From Variovorax ginsengisoli (GTDB taxonomy: Bacteria > Pseudomonadota > Gammaproteobacteria > Burkholderiales > Burkholderiaceae_C), in assembly GCF_030486595.1 (NCBI RefSeq), contig NZ_JAUJZH010000005.1:62001-126000 (forward strand): a stretch of DNA of 64,000 nucleotides, read 5' to 3'. This document shows positions 1 to 9,202 of the stretch, piece by piece. The notes beneath the pieces are model-generated. The model searched no databases. It was not told the origin of the DNA and worked only from the letters and a program-made list of their open reading frames with translations. Made by a program: the position numbers and the translations under genes. Each line of letters opens with the position of its first letter. Position 1 is the first letter of the stretch.

Positions 1-1
1 G

Positions 2-325
2 CGCTCGTCGCAGGGCCTGATGGACGAGGCGATCGAGCCCGAGTCGCTGGCCTTGCTGCAAGCCACGCTCGAACGTTTCGCGACCGGCGTGCCGGAGGGA
101 GCGCAGCTGCGCTTCGACGACATCGTCACCCGCCGGGCCGGCCAGCGGCGCTTCGCCGACCTCCACATGCACGTGCCGGGTGCCTGGTCGCTGGAGCGCG
201 CCGCCGGACTGCGCGATGGCCTGGAGCAGGCGCTGATGGACGCGCTGCCGGGCCTGCGCGTAACCATCCAGCTGCTGCCGCTGGGCATGGAGGCGCGCGC
301 CACGCCGAGGGCCGAGACGCTGTGA
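2..325 (+). CDS. Cation diffusion facilitator family transporter, C-terminal part
   Basis: Only the last 107 residues are in the window; the frame is open from base 2, so the true start lies upstream. The visible part matches the cytoplasmic dimerisation domain of cation diffusion facilitators (FieF/ZitB type), which exchange divalent metals for protons in the inner membrane. It contains the linker after the last membrane helix (GLMDEA) and the alpha-beta fold with HMHVPG. The six membrane helices are outside the window, so metal specificity cannot be judged. Its stop overlaps the GTG start of dtd, so the two genes are probably co-transcribed. Confidence 0.75.
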   Translation, partial: RSSQGLMDEAIEPESLALLQATLERFATGVPEGAQLRFDDIVTRRAGQRRFADLHMHVPGAWSLERAAGLRDGLEQALMDALPGLRVTIQLLPLGMEARATPRAETL

Positions 326-765
326 AGGCGCTGCTGCAACGCGTCGGCAGCGCGCGGGTCGACATCGCCGGGCGCACCCTGGGCGCGATCGATGCGGGGT
401 TGCTGGTGCTGCTGTGCGCCGAGCGCGGCGACACCGATGCGGTGGCCGACCGGCTGCTGGCGAAGATCCTGAAGCTGCGCATCTTCGCGGACGACGCCGG
501 CAAGATGAACCGCAGCGTTCAGGACGTCGGCGGCGGCTTGCTGGTGGTGAGCCAGTTCACGCTGGCGGCCGACGTCAGCGGCGGCAACCGGCCGAGCTTC
601 ACGCAGGCGGCGGCGCCCGATGAAGGGCGGCGGCTGTACGAGTACTTCGTGGGCCGGGCGCGCGATGCGCATCCGGTGGTGGCGACGGGGGAATTTGGCG
701 CCGACATGCAGGTGCGGCTGGTGAACGATGGGCCGGTGACGATTCCGTTGGAGATGCGGATCTGA
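322..765 (+). CDS. dtd: D-aminoacyl-tRNA deacylase
   Basis: This 147-residue protein is full length for DTD, which hydrolyses D-amino acids (and glycine wrongly loaded on tRNA-Ala) from tRNA in the cytoplasm. Both signature motifs are visible: SQFTL near residue 77 and the NxGPVT motif as NDGPVT near residue 137; together they line the chiral proofreading pocket. The start is GTG at 322, overlapping the stop of the upstream transporter as GTGA, which implies translational coupling. Nothing looks unusual. Confidence 0.95.
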   Translation: MKALLQRVGSARVDIAGRTLGAIDAGLLVLLCAERGDTDAVADRLLAKILKLRIFADDAGKMNRSVQDVGGGLLVVSQFTLAADVSGGNRPSFTQAAAPDEGRRLYEYFVGRARDAHPVVATGEFGADMQVRLVNDGPVTIPLEMRI

Positions 766-773
766 TCAGTTGA

Positions 774-846
774 GGACAGAGCAAAAACTGCTGCGCAGTT
801 TGTTGGTCTGTCCCGCAAAGTCTCAGGCGGTCCCGCAAGGTCTCAG
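774..846. repeat. Imperfect 40-base palindrome followed by a tandem 20-base repeat
   Basis: Between the convergent genes dtd and ybeY lies a long hairpin. GGACAGA at 774-780 pairs with TCTGTCC at 807-813, and AAACTGC at 785-791 pairs with GCAGTTT at 795-801 around a TGC loop. Immediately after it a 17-base unit is repeated with one change (810-826 and 830-846), 20 bases apart, and the second copy covers the ybeY stop. It may act as a bidirectional terminator or be a copy of a dispersed repeat; the sequence alone does not decide. Confidence 0.5.
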
Positions 847-1295
847 TAAGGATTCCGTATCCCCAGGCCCGCGAGGATCTCGATCTCGCGCGCCTCCATC
901 TCCTCGGCATCGGCCTCGCCGGTCTCGTGGTCCCAGCCCTGCGCATGCAGGGTGCCGTGCACCAGCAGGTGGGCGTAGTGCGCGGCCAGCGTCTTGCGCT
1001 GCTCCTTCGCCTCGCGTGCCACGACCGGCGCGCACAGCACCAGGTCGGCCATCACAACCGGGGATTGCGCGTAGTCGAAGGTGAGCACGTTGGTGGCGTA
1101 GTCCTTGCCGCGGAACTCGCGGTTGAGCTGCTGGCCTTCGTCGGCATCGACGAGCCGCACCGTGATCTCGCCGTCGGCATCGAGTGCGTGCCGGATCCAG
1201 CGGGCGACGCTGTGCCGCGGCAGGGCGGCGCGATGGCGCTCGACGCCCTTGAAGCGGGCGAACTGGAGCGACAGCGACAGGTCCGGGAGTGCCAT
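843..1295 (-). CDS. ybeY: Endoribonuclease YbeY (rRNA maturation factor)
   Basis: YbeY is a zinc-dependent single-strand endoribonuclease needed for 16S rRNA 3' end maturation and ribosome quality control. The metal-binding motif H-G-x-L-H-x-x-G-x-D-H is present ([11 protein letters not shown]). I chose the ATG at 1295, giving 150 residues, because it leaves one base after the stop of the upstream ybeZ; a longer frame to 1337 would run into ybeZ. The ybeZ-ybeY order is the usual one in Proteobacteria. Confidence 0.93.
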   Translation of the reverse strand: MALPDLSLSLQFARFKGVERHRAALPRHSVARWIRHALDADGEITVRLVDADEGQQLNREFRGKDYATNVLTFDYAQSPVVMADLVLCAPVVAREAKEQRKTLAAHYAHLLVHGTLHAQGWDHETGEADAEEMEAREIEILAGLGIRNPY

Positions 1296-1296
1296 G

Positions 1297-2238
<942 letters not shown>

Positions 2239-2271
2239 GCGAGTTTCATTTCAAAAGCGAAAAGGGCACCC

Positions 2272-2844
2272 ATGATAGGCAAACTCACCGGCATCCTGGC
2301 CGAACGCAATCCGCCGCAGGTGGTGGTGGACTGCAACGGCGTCGGCTACGAGGTCGATGTGCCGATGAGCACCTTCTACAACCTCCCGGGTGCCGGCGAG
2401 CGGGTTTCGCTGCTGACGCACTTCGTGGTGCGGGAAGACGCCCAGATCCTCTACGGCTTCGGCACCGCCGAGGAACGGGCCGCCTTCCGGCTGCTGATCA
2501 AGATCTCCGGCGTCGGGCCGCGCACCGCCCTGGGCGTGTTGAGCGGCATGAGCGTGGGTGAGCTGTCGCAGGCGATCACGCTGCAGGAGGCCGGCCGGCT
2601 GGTGAAGATTCCCGGCATCGGCAAGAAGACCGCCGAGCGGCTGCTGCTCGAGCTCAAGGGCAAGCTGGGCGCCGACATCGCGCTGCCCGCCCATGCCGCG
2701 ACCGACGCGCAGGCCGACATCCTGCAGGCATTGGTGGCGCTGGGCTACAGCGACAAGGAAGCGGCCGCCTCGCTCAAGGCACTGCCGAAGGACGTGGCGG
2801 TGGGCGAGGGCATCAAGCTGGCGCTGCGGGCGCTGGCGAAGTAG
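2272..2844 (+). CDS. ruvA: Holliday junction branch migration protein RuvA
   Basis: This 190-residue protein is the junction-binding subunit of the RuvAB branch-migration complex. The N-terminal OB fold begins MIGKLTGIL. Tandem helix-hairpin-helix motifs follow ([10 protein letters not shown] near residue 79 and [12 protein letters not shown] near residue 114), and a small C-terminal domain binds RuvB. The ATG at 2272 is chosen because the protein then begins with the family-standard MIG. Unlike in many Proteobacteria, ruvB is not directly downstream; an opposite-strand membrane gene separates them. Confidence 0.96.
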   Translation: MIGKLTGILAERNPPQVVVDCNGVGYEVDVPMSTFYNLPGAGERVSLLTHFVVREDAQILYGFGTAEERAAFRLLIKISGVGPRTALGVLSGMSVGELSQAITLQEAGRLVKIPGIGKKTAERLLLELKGKLGADIALPAHAATDAQADILQALVALGYSDKEAAASLKALPKDVAVGEGIKLALRALAK

Positions 2845-2853
2845 CGGCCGGGT

Positions 2854-3288
2854 TCAGCGGCTGTCCTGCAGCGCCAGGGCGAGCGCGAACACCACGGTCT
2901 GCAGCACCACCACGATGCCGTGGCGCTGCATGGCCAGCCGCGTGCCCAGGACCCGGTCGGCCAGTGCCCGCGCGGCCTCGCTGCCGCGCCGCAGGCCCAG
3001 TTGCTCGAGCGTGTGGTCCAGCACCGGGAGCGAGGCGATCGTGCCCTGGGCCAGGCCCTCGAACAGGGCGGTGTCGACGCGCAGCCGCAGCGCCAGGTAG
3101 CGCTCCGGCAGGCCGGCCAGCGCGATCAACGCGAAGGTGGCCCAGGACGCTGCCGGCAGCGAGCGGCCGGTCAGGGCCAGCACCAGGCCGGCGATCAAGG
3201 CCAGCGCCAGGCCCCAGACCGCGATCACGCCGCTGGCGCGCAGCAGGCCCGCGGTGGCGGCACAGAGCGCGCGGTCGTTGTCGTTCAT
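2854..3288 (-). CDS. Hypothetical inner-membrane protein between ruvA and ruvB
   Basis: I do not recognise a named family. The 144-residue product has hydrophobic segments near residues 22-42 and 46-60 and another at the C terminus (about 125-140), so it is probably a small integral membrane protein with a charged central region. It is convergent with ruvA (9 bases apart) and divergent from ruvB, and interrupts what is often a ruvAB pair. The start at 3288 precedes a charged tail (MNDNDRA), and the upstream AGGAGGCCGATTC-like stretch gives a reasonable ribosome site. Confidence 0.7.
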   Translation of the reverse strand: MNDNDRALCAATAGLLRASGVIAVWGLALALIAGLVLALTGRSLPAASWATFALIALAGLPERYLALRLRVDTALFEGLAQGTIASLPVLDHTLEQLGLRRGSEAARALADRVLGTRLAMQRHGIVVVLQTVVFALALALQDSR

Positions 3289-3375
3289 GGGCGAATCGGC
3301 CTCCTTTCGCTGGCGCATTCTGCCGCAGCGGGGCCCCGAACAAGCTCTAAACTGCGTCCTCTTCCGATCCGCTCC

Positions 3376-4431
<1,056 letters not shown>

Positions 4432-4443
4432 GCGGGCGCCGCT

Positions 4444-6165
4444 TCAGCGCGCGCGCACCTTCGCCGCGATCAGCCATTGCGCCGCGTAGTAGCTGGCCAG
4501 CACCCACAATGAAGCCACCGGCAGCGGCTGCACGAAGCGGTTGGTGGCCAGCAGCGCGTCGCTCAACATGAACAGGCAGGCGCCCAGCGCCACCTGCCGC
4601 GCCCCCGCATCGCCGAGCACGGCCGCGCGACCGAGCGCCTGCGCCGCCATGCAGGCGATCACCACCACGTACAGGCCGACCGGGATCCGCAGGCCGGCCG
4701 GCAGCCCGCCCCACCACAGGAAGGCGTACATCGAGACGCCCACCGCCAGCGTGGCGGCCAGCGCCCGACGGCGCGGAAAGAGCCCCACGCCTTCAGCGAA
4801 CAGCGCGATGTAGGCCAGATGCGCCAGCAGGAAGGCGACCAGGCCGGGGATGAACAACGTCGGCCACATCAGCAGGACGTCCCCGGCCAGCGAGGCCGCC
4901 AGCCCCGCGAGCAGCAGCAGGGCGAAGCGCCCCGGCATGGCGTCGCTGCGCGCACGCAGGCCGGCGAAGACGATCAGGATCGCGAGCGCCAGCGGCTTGG
5001 CGACGACATGCAGGCCGGCGATGCCGAGCGCGCCGCTCGCGGCCGCCAGCGCGGCGGCATCGACGAACAGCACGCCGATCACCGGCAGCCGGCCCTGCAG
5101 CACGGCGCCCGTGGCCCAGAGCCCGGCGGTCAGCGCAGCGAGCCAGACCAGCGAGGTGGTGAAGGCGAGCGTGTCCGAGAACCACAGGAAGGCGGTGGCG
5201 CCGCCCAGCAGCGCGATGAACTGCAGCGCCGCGAAGACCTGCACGCCGCGCGAGGCCTGCGGCTCGTAGCGCTGCACGCCGGCGATGTCGAAGGGCGGTT
5301 TCGGATCGTTCGCCGCCAGGTCGGCCGGCCGCCAGCCGGGCGGCTTGAACCACAGCCGCAGCTTGTCGCTCCAGTGCCGGGTGCGCCAGCTGTCGCGCGC
5401 CAGCGATGCATAGACCTCGGCGTTGGCCCACAGCGGGTCCCAGCTGCGCAGCGGGCTGCGGGTGCCGTATACGCAGCGCTCGCCTTCTTCCTGGAAGCTG
5501 CCGAAGAGGCGGTCCCAGACGATCAGCACGCCGCCGTAGTTGCGGTCGACGTAGCGGTCGTTGACTGCGTGGTGCACGCGGTGGTTCGACGGCGAGCAGA
5601 ACCAGCGGTCGAACCAGCCCAGCTTGCCGACCTGCTCGGTGTGGACCCAGAACTGGTAGAGCAGGTCGACCAGCGCGACCACCCCGAACACCAGCGGCGG
5701 CACGCCGGCGATCGCCATCGGCAGGTAGAAGATCCAGCCGAACAGCGCGCCGCTGGAGGTCTGGCGCAAGGCCGTCGACAGGTTGTAGTGCTGGCTCTGG
5801 TGATGGACCACGTGCGCCGCCCACAGCACGGCGCTCTCGTGGCCGAAGCGGTGCAGCCAGTAGTAGCAGAAGTCGTAGAAGACCAGAGCCAGCAGCCAGC
5901 CGTACCAGCGGGTCCAGAAGTCGGTGTCGGGGAACAGCGCGAAGGCCGACCAGACGGCGGTGTAGATGCCGATGCGCAGCAGCCCGGTGAGGGCGGCGCT
6001 GATCTGGCTCAGCATGCCGAGGCCGATGCTGTTGAGCGTGTCGGGCAGGCGGTAGGTGTCCTGGCCGCTGCCGCGCCGCGCGCGCATCCGGCCGACGAAG
6101 AATTCGATGCCGATGAGCAGGAAGAAGAACGGTGTCGCGAGAACGATGATCTGGCCGGGTCGCAT
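4444..6165 (-). CDS. Fused alkylglycerol-monooxygenase-like fatty acid hydroxylase and YhhN/TMEM86 lysoplasmalogenase-like protein
   Basis: This 573-residue polytopic protein joins two families. Residues 1-300 are a fatty acid hydroxylase/sterol desaturase domain most like alkylglycerol monooxygenase (AGMO). It has histidine boxes H105-x3-H109-E110, H118-x2-H121-H122 and H195-x2-H198-H199, with AGMO-style contexts YNLSTALRQ and RNYGGVLIVWDRLFG. Residues about 385-573 match YhhN/TMEM86: KPL at 390, GD at 428-429, GLVAFLLAHLAY and LSDALLATNRF. AGMO opens O-alkyl ether lipids and TMEM86B hydrolyses the vinyl-ether bond of lysoplasmalogens, so both halves point to ether-lipid or lysolipid turnover. 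The bacterial substrate is unknown. I chose ATG 6165; a GTG at 6198 would overlap a Pho-box half-site. Confidence 0.85.
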   Translation of the reverse strand: MRPGQIIVLATPFFFLLIGIEFFVGRMRARRGSGQDTYRLPDTLNSIGLGMLSQISAALTGLLRIGIYTAVWSAFALFPDTDFWTRWYGWLLALVFYDFCYYWLHRFGHESAVLWAAHVVHHQSQHYNLSTALRQTSSGALFGWIFYLPMAIAGVPPLVFGVVALVDLLYQFWVHTEQVGKLGWFDRWFCSPSNHRVHHAVNDRYVDRNYGGVLIVWDRLFGSFQEEGERCVYGTRSPLRSWDPLWANAEVYASLARDSWRTRHWSDKLRLWFKPPGWRPADLAANDPKPPFDIAGVQRYEPQASRGVQVFAALQFIALLGGATAFLWFSDTLAFTTSLVWLAALTAGLWATGAVLQGRLPVIGVLFVDAAALAAASGALGIAGLHVVAKPLALAILIVFAGLRARSDAMPGRFALLLLAGLAASLAGDVLLMWPTLFIPGLVAFLLAHLAYIALFAEGVGLFPRRRALAATLAVGVSMYAFLWWGGLPAGLRIPVGLYVVVIACMAAQALGRAAVLGDAGARQVALGACLFMLSDALLATNRFVQPLPVASLWVLASYYAAQWLIAAKVRAR

Positions 6166-6191
6166 GAGCGGGATTCTCGGGTGCAACCCGA

Positions 6192-6253
6192 CTGTCACAA
6201 CCCCAGGGTTCCCCTGTCATGCGGGCGTCACCGCGGTGCCTCCGGCGCGTCAC
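6192..6253 (+). promoter_or_regulatory. Array of Pho-box half-sites (predicted PhoB binding region)
   Basis: PhoB binds direct repeats of a 7-base CTGTCAT-like unit spaced 11 bases start to start. Here CTGTCAC starts at 6192, CTGTCAT at 6214, GCGTCAC at 6225 and GCGTCAC at 6247. All lie on one 11-base register (offsets 0, 22, 33, 55); the intervening units at 6203 and 6236 are poor matches. The pair CTGTCAT-GCGG-GCGTCAC at 6214-6231 is a good 7-4-7 Pho box. It lies 46 bases before the start of the PlcP-like gene and is oriented toward it. No clear -10 is visible. The divergent AGMO-like gene starts only 27 bases from the array. Confidence 0.7.
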
Positions 6254-6277
6254 GGGCGGCTGCGATCGTGTCCGTCC

Positions 6278-7162
6278 ATGCAACGCGACGACGCTTTCCT
6301 TCGCGCATGGCGCGACACGACCGGCCCGGCCGGTGGCACCACCGATGACGAAGAAGTCACGCGGCCGCCACAGACCTACCGGACCCTCTGGATCTCCGAC
6401 CTGCACCTGGGCACCCCGGGCTGCCAGGCGCGGGCGCTGCTCGACTTCCTGAAGCACACGGAGTGCGAGACGCTGTTCCTGGTCGGCGACATCATCGACG
6501 GCTGGCAGCTGCGGCGCCACTGGTACTGGCCGCAGGCGCACAACGACGTGATCCAGAAGCTGCTGCGCAAGGCCCGCAAGGGCACGCGCGTGATCTTCAT
6601 CCCGGGCAACCACGACGAGTTCGCGCGCAAGTACCTGCAGCACAACTTCGGCGGCATCGACGTCGCGGAGGAGTGGATCCACGAGACCGCCGACGGCCGC
6701 AAGCTGTGGGTCATGCATGGCGACCTGTTCGACGGCGTGATCCAGTGCGCCAAGTGGCTGGCCCATGTCGGCGATTCGCTCTACGAGTTCACGCTGAAGC
6801 TGAACCGGCACCTCAACTCGCTGCGCGCGCGCATGGGGCTGCCCTACTGGTCCTTGTCGAAGTACCTGAAGCTGAAGGTCAAGCGCGCGGTCAGCTACGT
6901 CGGCGACTTCGAGAGCGCGGTGGCGCGGGAGGCCCGCCGGCGCGGCGTGCAGGGCGTGGTCTGCGGCCACATCCACCACGCGGAACTTCGCGACATCGAC
7001 GGCATCCTCTATGCCAATGACGGCGACTGGGTCGAGAGCCTGACGGCGCTGGCCGAGCATGCCGACGGGTCGCTCGAGATCCTGCACTGGGCCGGCCAGT
7101 TGCCGACGCGGACGGGCCTCGGGGCGGCGGCTTCGCGGCGCGCGGCGGCGGTCCCCGCATGA
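6278..7162 (+). CDS. PlcP-like metallophosphoesterase (UDP-2,3-diacylglucosamine diphosphatase superfamily)
   Basis: This 294-residue calcineurin-type phosphoesterase has all metal-binding motifs: D41-x-H43, GD71-x2-D74, GNH112-D113-E, H147-GD and GH231-x-H233. It belongs to the COG2908 group that contains LpxH-like enzymes and PlcP, the cytoplasmic phospholipase C that converts phospholipids to diacylglycerol in phosphate-starved bacteria. The ATGA overlap with a diacylglycerol-glycosyltransferase-like gene and the upstream Pho-box array favour the PlcP role over lipid A synthesis. A non-conserved 35-residue leader precedes the fold, so the start at 6278 could be slightly early. Annotation pipelines may call it UDP-2,3-diacylglucosamine diphosphatase. 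Confidence 0.82.
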   Translation: MQRDDAFLRAWRDTTGPAGGTTDDEEVTRPPQTYRTLWISDLHLGTPGCQARALLDFLKHTECETLFLVGDIIDGWQLRRHWYWPQAHNDVIQKLLRKARKGTRVIFIPGNHDEFARKYLQHNFGGIDVAEEWIHETADGRKLWVMHGDLFDGVIQCAKWLAHVGDSLYEFTLKLNRHLNSLRARMGLPYWSLSKYLKLKVKRAVSYVGDFESAVAREARRRGVQGVVCGHIHHAELRDIDGILYANDGDWVESLTALAEHADGSLEILHWAGQLPTRTGLGAAASRRAAAVPA

Positions 7163-8331
7163 CGGCGATGTCCGGCGCGCGAACCGTCGACCTCGTCTAC
7201 TTCAATGCCGGCGGCGGCCATCGCGCTTCGGCGCTGGCACTGGAAGCCGCGATCGCGCGTGCCGCTCTGCCATGGACCGTGCGGCGGGTCAACCTGCGCG
7301 AGGTGCTGGACCCGAAGGACAGCTTCCGCAAGCTGACCGGCATGGACCCCGAGGACGTCTACAACAAGCGGCTCGCGCGCGGCTGGACGCTCGGCCTGGC
7401 GCAGGAACTCAAGCTGCTGCAGGGCATGATCCGCTGGGGCCACGCGCCGCTGCTGCGGCAGCTGCAGCAGCACTGGCTGGCGACCGAGCCCGACATGGTC
7501 GTGTCGCTGATCCCGAACTTCAATCGCGCGCTGTGCGAGTCGCTGGGCTCGACCTTGCCGGGCGTTCCCTACGTGACCGTGCTGACCGACCTGGCCGACC
7601 ATCCGCCGCATTTCTGGATCGAGCAGGGGCTGGACCAGCACCTGGTGTGCGGCTCGGCCAAGGCGGTGCAGCAGGCCCGCGCGGCGGGCTATGCGGACGC
7701 GCGGATCCATGCCAGCTCGGGCATGCTGATGCGCGCGGCGTTCCACGAGCCGCCCCGGGTCGACCGGGCGGTCGAGCGGGTGCGACTCGGCCTCGACGCC
7801 GACCGGCCGACCGGCATGGTGCTGTTCGGCGGCCAGGGCTCGAAGGCGATGCTCGGGATCGCGAAACGCCTGCCCGAGACCCCGCTCATCCTCGCCTGCG
7901 GCCACAACGCGGCGCTGGCGCGGGCCCTGCGCGCGCTGCCGGCGCGGGCGCCTCGCCTGGTGCTGGAATTCACGCCCGACATCGCGCACTACATGCGCCT
8001 GGCCGATTTCTTCATCGGCAAGCCGGGCCCGGGCTGCCTGAGTGAGGCGGTGCAGATGCAATTGCCGGTGATCGTGGTGCGCAACCGCTGGACGCTGCCG
8101 CAGGAACGCTACAACGCCCAGTGGGTGCGCGAGCAGGGGGTCGGGCTGGTGTGCAGCAGCTTCGCCAAGGTCGACCAAGCGGTCGAGGCGCTGACCGGGC
8201 AGTTGGGCCGCTACCAGGAGGCGACGCGCAAGGTGCGCAACCGGGCGATGTTCGAACTGCCGGGGATCCTGGAGGGCATCCTGGCGCGGGCCGAGGCGCT
8301 GAAAGAAGAAAGCCTGCTATCGGTGGGATAG
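7159..8331 (+). CDS. MGDG-synthase-like glycosyltransferase (GT28-type)
   Basis: The 390-residue product has the two-domain GT-B form of MurG/MGDG synthases. The N-terminal glycine-rich loop GGGHRAS at 18-24 is typical of diacylglycerol galactosyltransferases. A C-terminal nucleotide-sugar domain contains LFGGQGS, a middle ACGHN segment and GKPGPGCLSEAV, which binds the donor in this fold. I predict transfer of a hexose to diacylglycerol at the inner membrane, using the diacylglycerol made by the upstream phosphoesterase. The sugar cannot be read from sequence. The gene overlaps its partner by 4 bases and ends inside a terminator hairpin. Confidence 0.8.
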   Translation: MTAMSGARTVDLVYFNAGGGHRASALALEAAIARAALPWTVRRVNLREVLDPKDSFRKLTGMDPEDVYNKRLARGWTLGLAQELKLLQGMIRWGHAPLLRQLQQHWLATEPDMVVSLIPNFNRALCESLGSTLPGVPYVTVLTDLADHPPHFWIEQGLDQHLVCGSAKAVQQARAAGYADARIHASSGMLMRAAFHEPPRVDRAVERVRLGLDADRPTGMVLFGGQGSKAMLGIAKRLPETPLILACGHNAALARALRALPARAPRLVLEFTPDIAHYMRLADFFIGKPGPGCLSEAVQMQLPVIVVRNRWTLPQERYNAQWVREQGVGLVCSSFAKVDQAVEALTGQLGRYQEATRKVRNRAMFELPGILEGILARAEALKEESLLSVG

Positions 8332-8339
8332 CAGGCTTT
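8309..8339. terminator. Bidirectional intrinsic terminator
   Basis: A perfect 13-base-pair stem (8309-8321 with 8327-8339, loop GGTGG) covers the stop codon of the glycosyltransferase. On the plus strand it ends in TTTCC. On the minus strand it is followed by the pyrimidine-rich TTCTTTC, so it probably also ends the convergent tRNA-Met transcript. Confidence 0.8.
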
Positions 8340-8347
8340 CCTGGGAG

Positions 8348-8424
8348 TGGTGGCTCTTCACGGACTCGAACCGCGGACCTGTGGATTATGATTCCATCGC
8401 TCTAACCGACTGAGCTAAAGAGCC
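8348..8424 (-). tRNA. tRNA-Met (CAT)
   Basis: On the minus strand the acceptor stem GGCTCTT pairs with AAGAGCC, and the D-arm GCTCAGTCGGTTAGAGC, a seven-base anticodon loop ATCATAA and the T-loop TTCGAGT are all present. The 3' CCA is encoded (8348-8350). The anticodon is CAT. The first acceptor pair is a normal G-C, which excludes an initiator tRNA, so this is elongator Met; tRNA-Ile2 with a modified C34 cannot be fully excluded. The top pair of the anticodon stem is an A-C mismatch, and position 32 is A. Confidence 0.93.
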
Positions 8425-8433
8425 GAGCCCAGG

Positions 8434-8460
8434 ATTATAGCGTTTTCTGCGGCGTGTCGA
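8434..8460 (-). promoter_or_regulatory. Probable promoter of tRNA-Met
   Basis: On the minus strand a perfect -10 box TATAAT (8439-8434) lies ten bases before the tRNA 5' end. It is preceded by TCGACA (8460-8455), a 5/6 match to the -35 consensus with a short 15-base spacer. This fits a strong sigma-70 promoter. Confidence 0.6.
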
Positions 8461-8530
8461 TCCAGCCCTCCAAAGTTTTATGAGCGGCGGCGATTTCGCA
8501 GGCCGCAGCGCATCAGGTCAAAATCCGCCG

Positions 8531-9202
8531 ATGCCTTCGCCCGCCGCCGCGATCCCCGACCCCTTCGACGCCCTCAGCGACGACCAGTTGATGCTGGCCT
8601 ACGCCGGCGGCAACGTCCACGCCTTCGACGCCCTCTACGAGCGCCATGAGAGCGCCTTGTTCCGCTTCGTGCGCCGCCTGCTGGGCCTGCGGCTGGCGGC
8701 CGAGGTGGGGGAGGTGTTCGAGGAGACCTGGTCGCGGATCGTGTCGGCGCGGGACAGTTTTTCGCCCAAGCAGTCGAGTTGGCGTATCTGGGCCTTCACG
8801 ATCGCCTATCGCATGGCGAACGAGCGGCTGCGGGTCAGCGGCCGCGAGGTCGCGTTCTATGCCCATGACGAGGACGGCGATGGCCTGGAGGCGGCGCAGC
8901 TCTTCAGCCGCGGCCTGCTGCGCGACGGCGCCGCCGCCGCCAACGATGGCGCGCAGCCGTCGCCGGAGGAACTGGCCTTCTGGCAGGCGGCCGGGCGGCG
9001 TCTGCTCGCCTGCCTCGACGAACTGCCGGACGACCAGCGCGCCGCCTTCCTGCTGCACCAGGAGGAGGGCTTCACGCTGGAGGCGATGGCGGCCACCCTC
9101 GACATCGGCGCCGAGACCGTTCGCGGCCACCAGGGCCGCGCCTTGAAGAAATTGCGCGGCTGCATGGAGCGCTATCTTTCCGTATGGGTGTCCCACGCAT
9201 GA
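8531..9202 (+). CDS. ECF-type RNA polymerase sigma factor
   Basis: This 223-residue protein has a sigma region 2 (DDQLMLAYAGGNVHAFDALYER... from about residue 16) and a C-terminal region 4 helix-turn-helix (LPDDQRAAFLLHQEEGF through LDIGAETVRGH). A longer than usual 50-residue acidic linker joins them. The ATG at 8531 is chosen because family similarity begins shortly after it; an ATG at 8480 is also open and neither has a good ribosome site. It overlaps the next gene by 4 bases (ATGA), typical of a sigma/anti-sigma pair. Its regulon is not visible. Confidence 0.85.
   Translation: MPSPAAAIPDPFDALSDDQLMLAYAGGNVHAFDALYERHESALFRFVRRLLGLRLAAEVGEVFEETWSRIVSARDSFSPKQSSWRIWAFTIAYRMANERLRVSGREVAFYAHDEDGDGLEAAQLFSRGLLRDGAAAANDGAQPSPEELAFWQAAGRRLLACLDELPDDQRAAFLLHQEEGFTLEAMAATLDIGAETVRGHQGRALKKLRGCMERYLSVWVSHA

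Noticed and set aside
6278..7162. Assignment as the lipid A enzyme LpxH
   Set aside because: The protein is in the broad LpxH superfamily, but coupling to a diacylglycerol-type glycosyltransferase and an upstream Pho-box array fit PlcP better; the LpxH name is kept only as an alternative.
8348..8424. A-C mismatch in the tRNA-Met anticodon stem as a sign of a pseudogene
   Set aside because: All other stems and conserved positions are intact, CCA is encoded and a strong promoter is present; a single mismatch at the end of this stem is tolerated.
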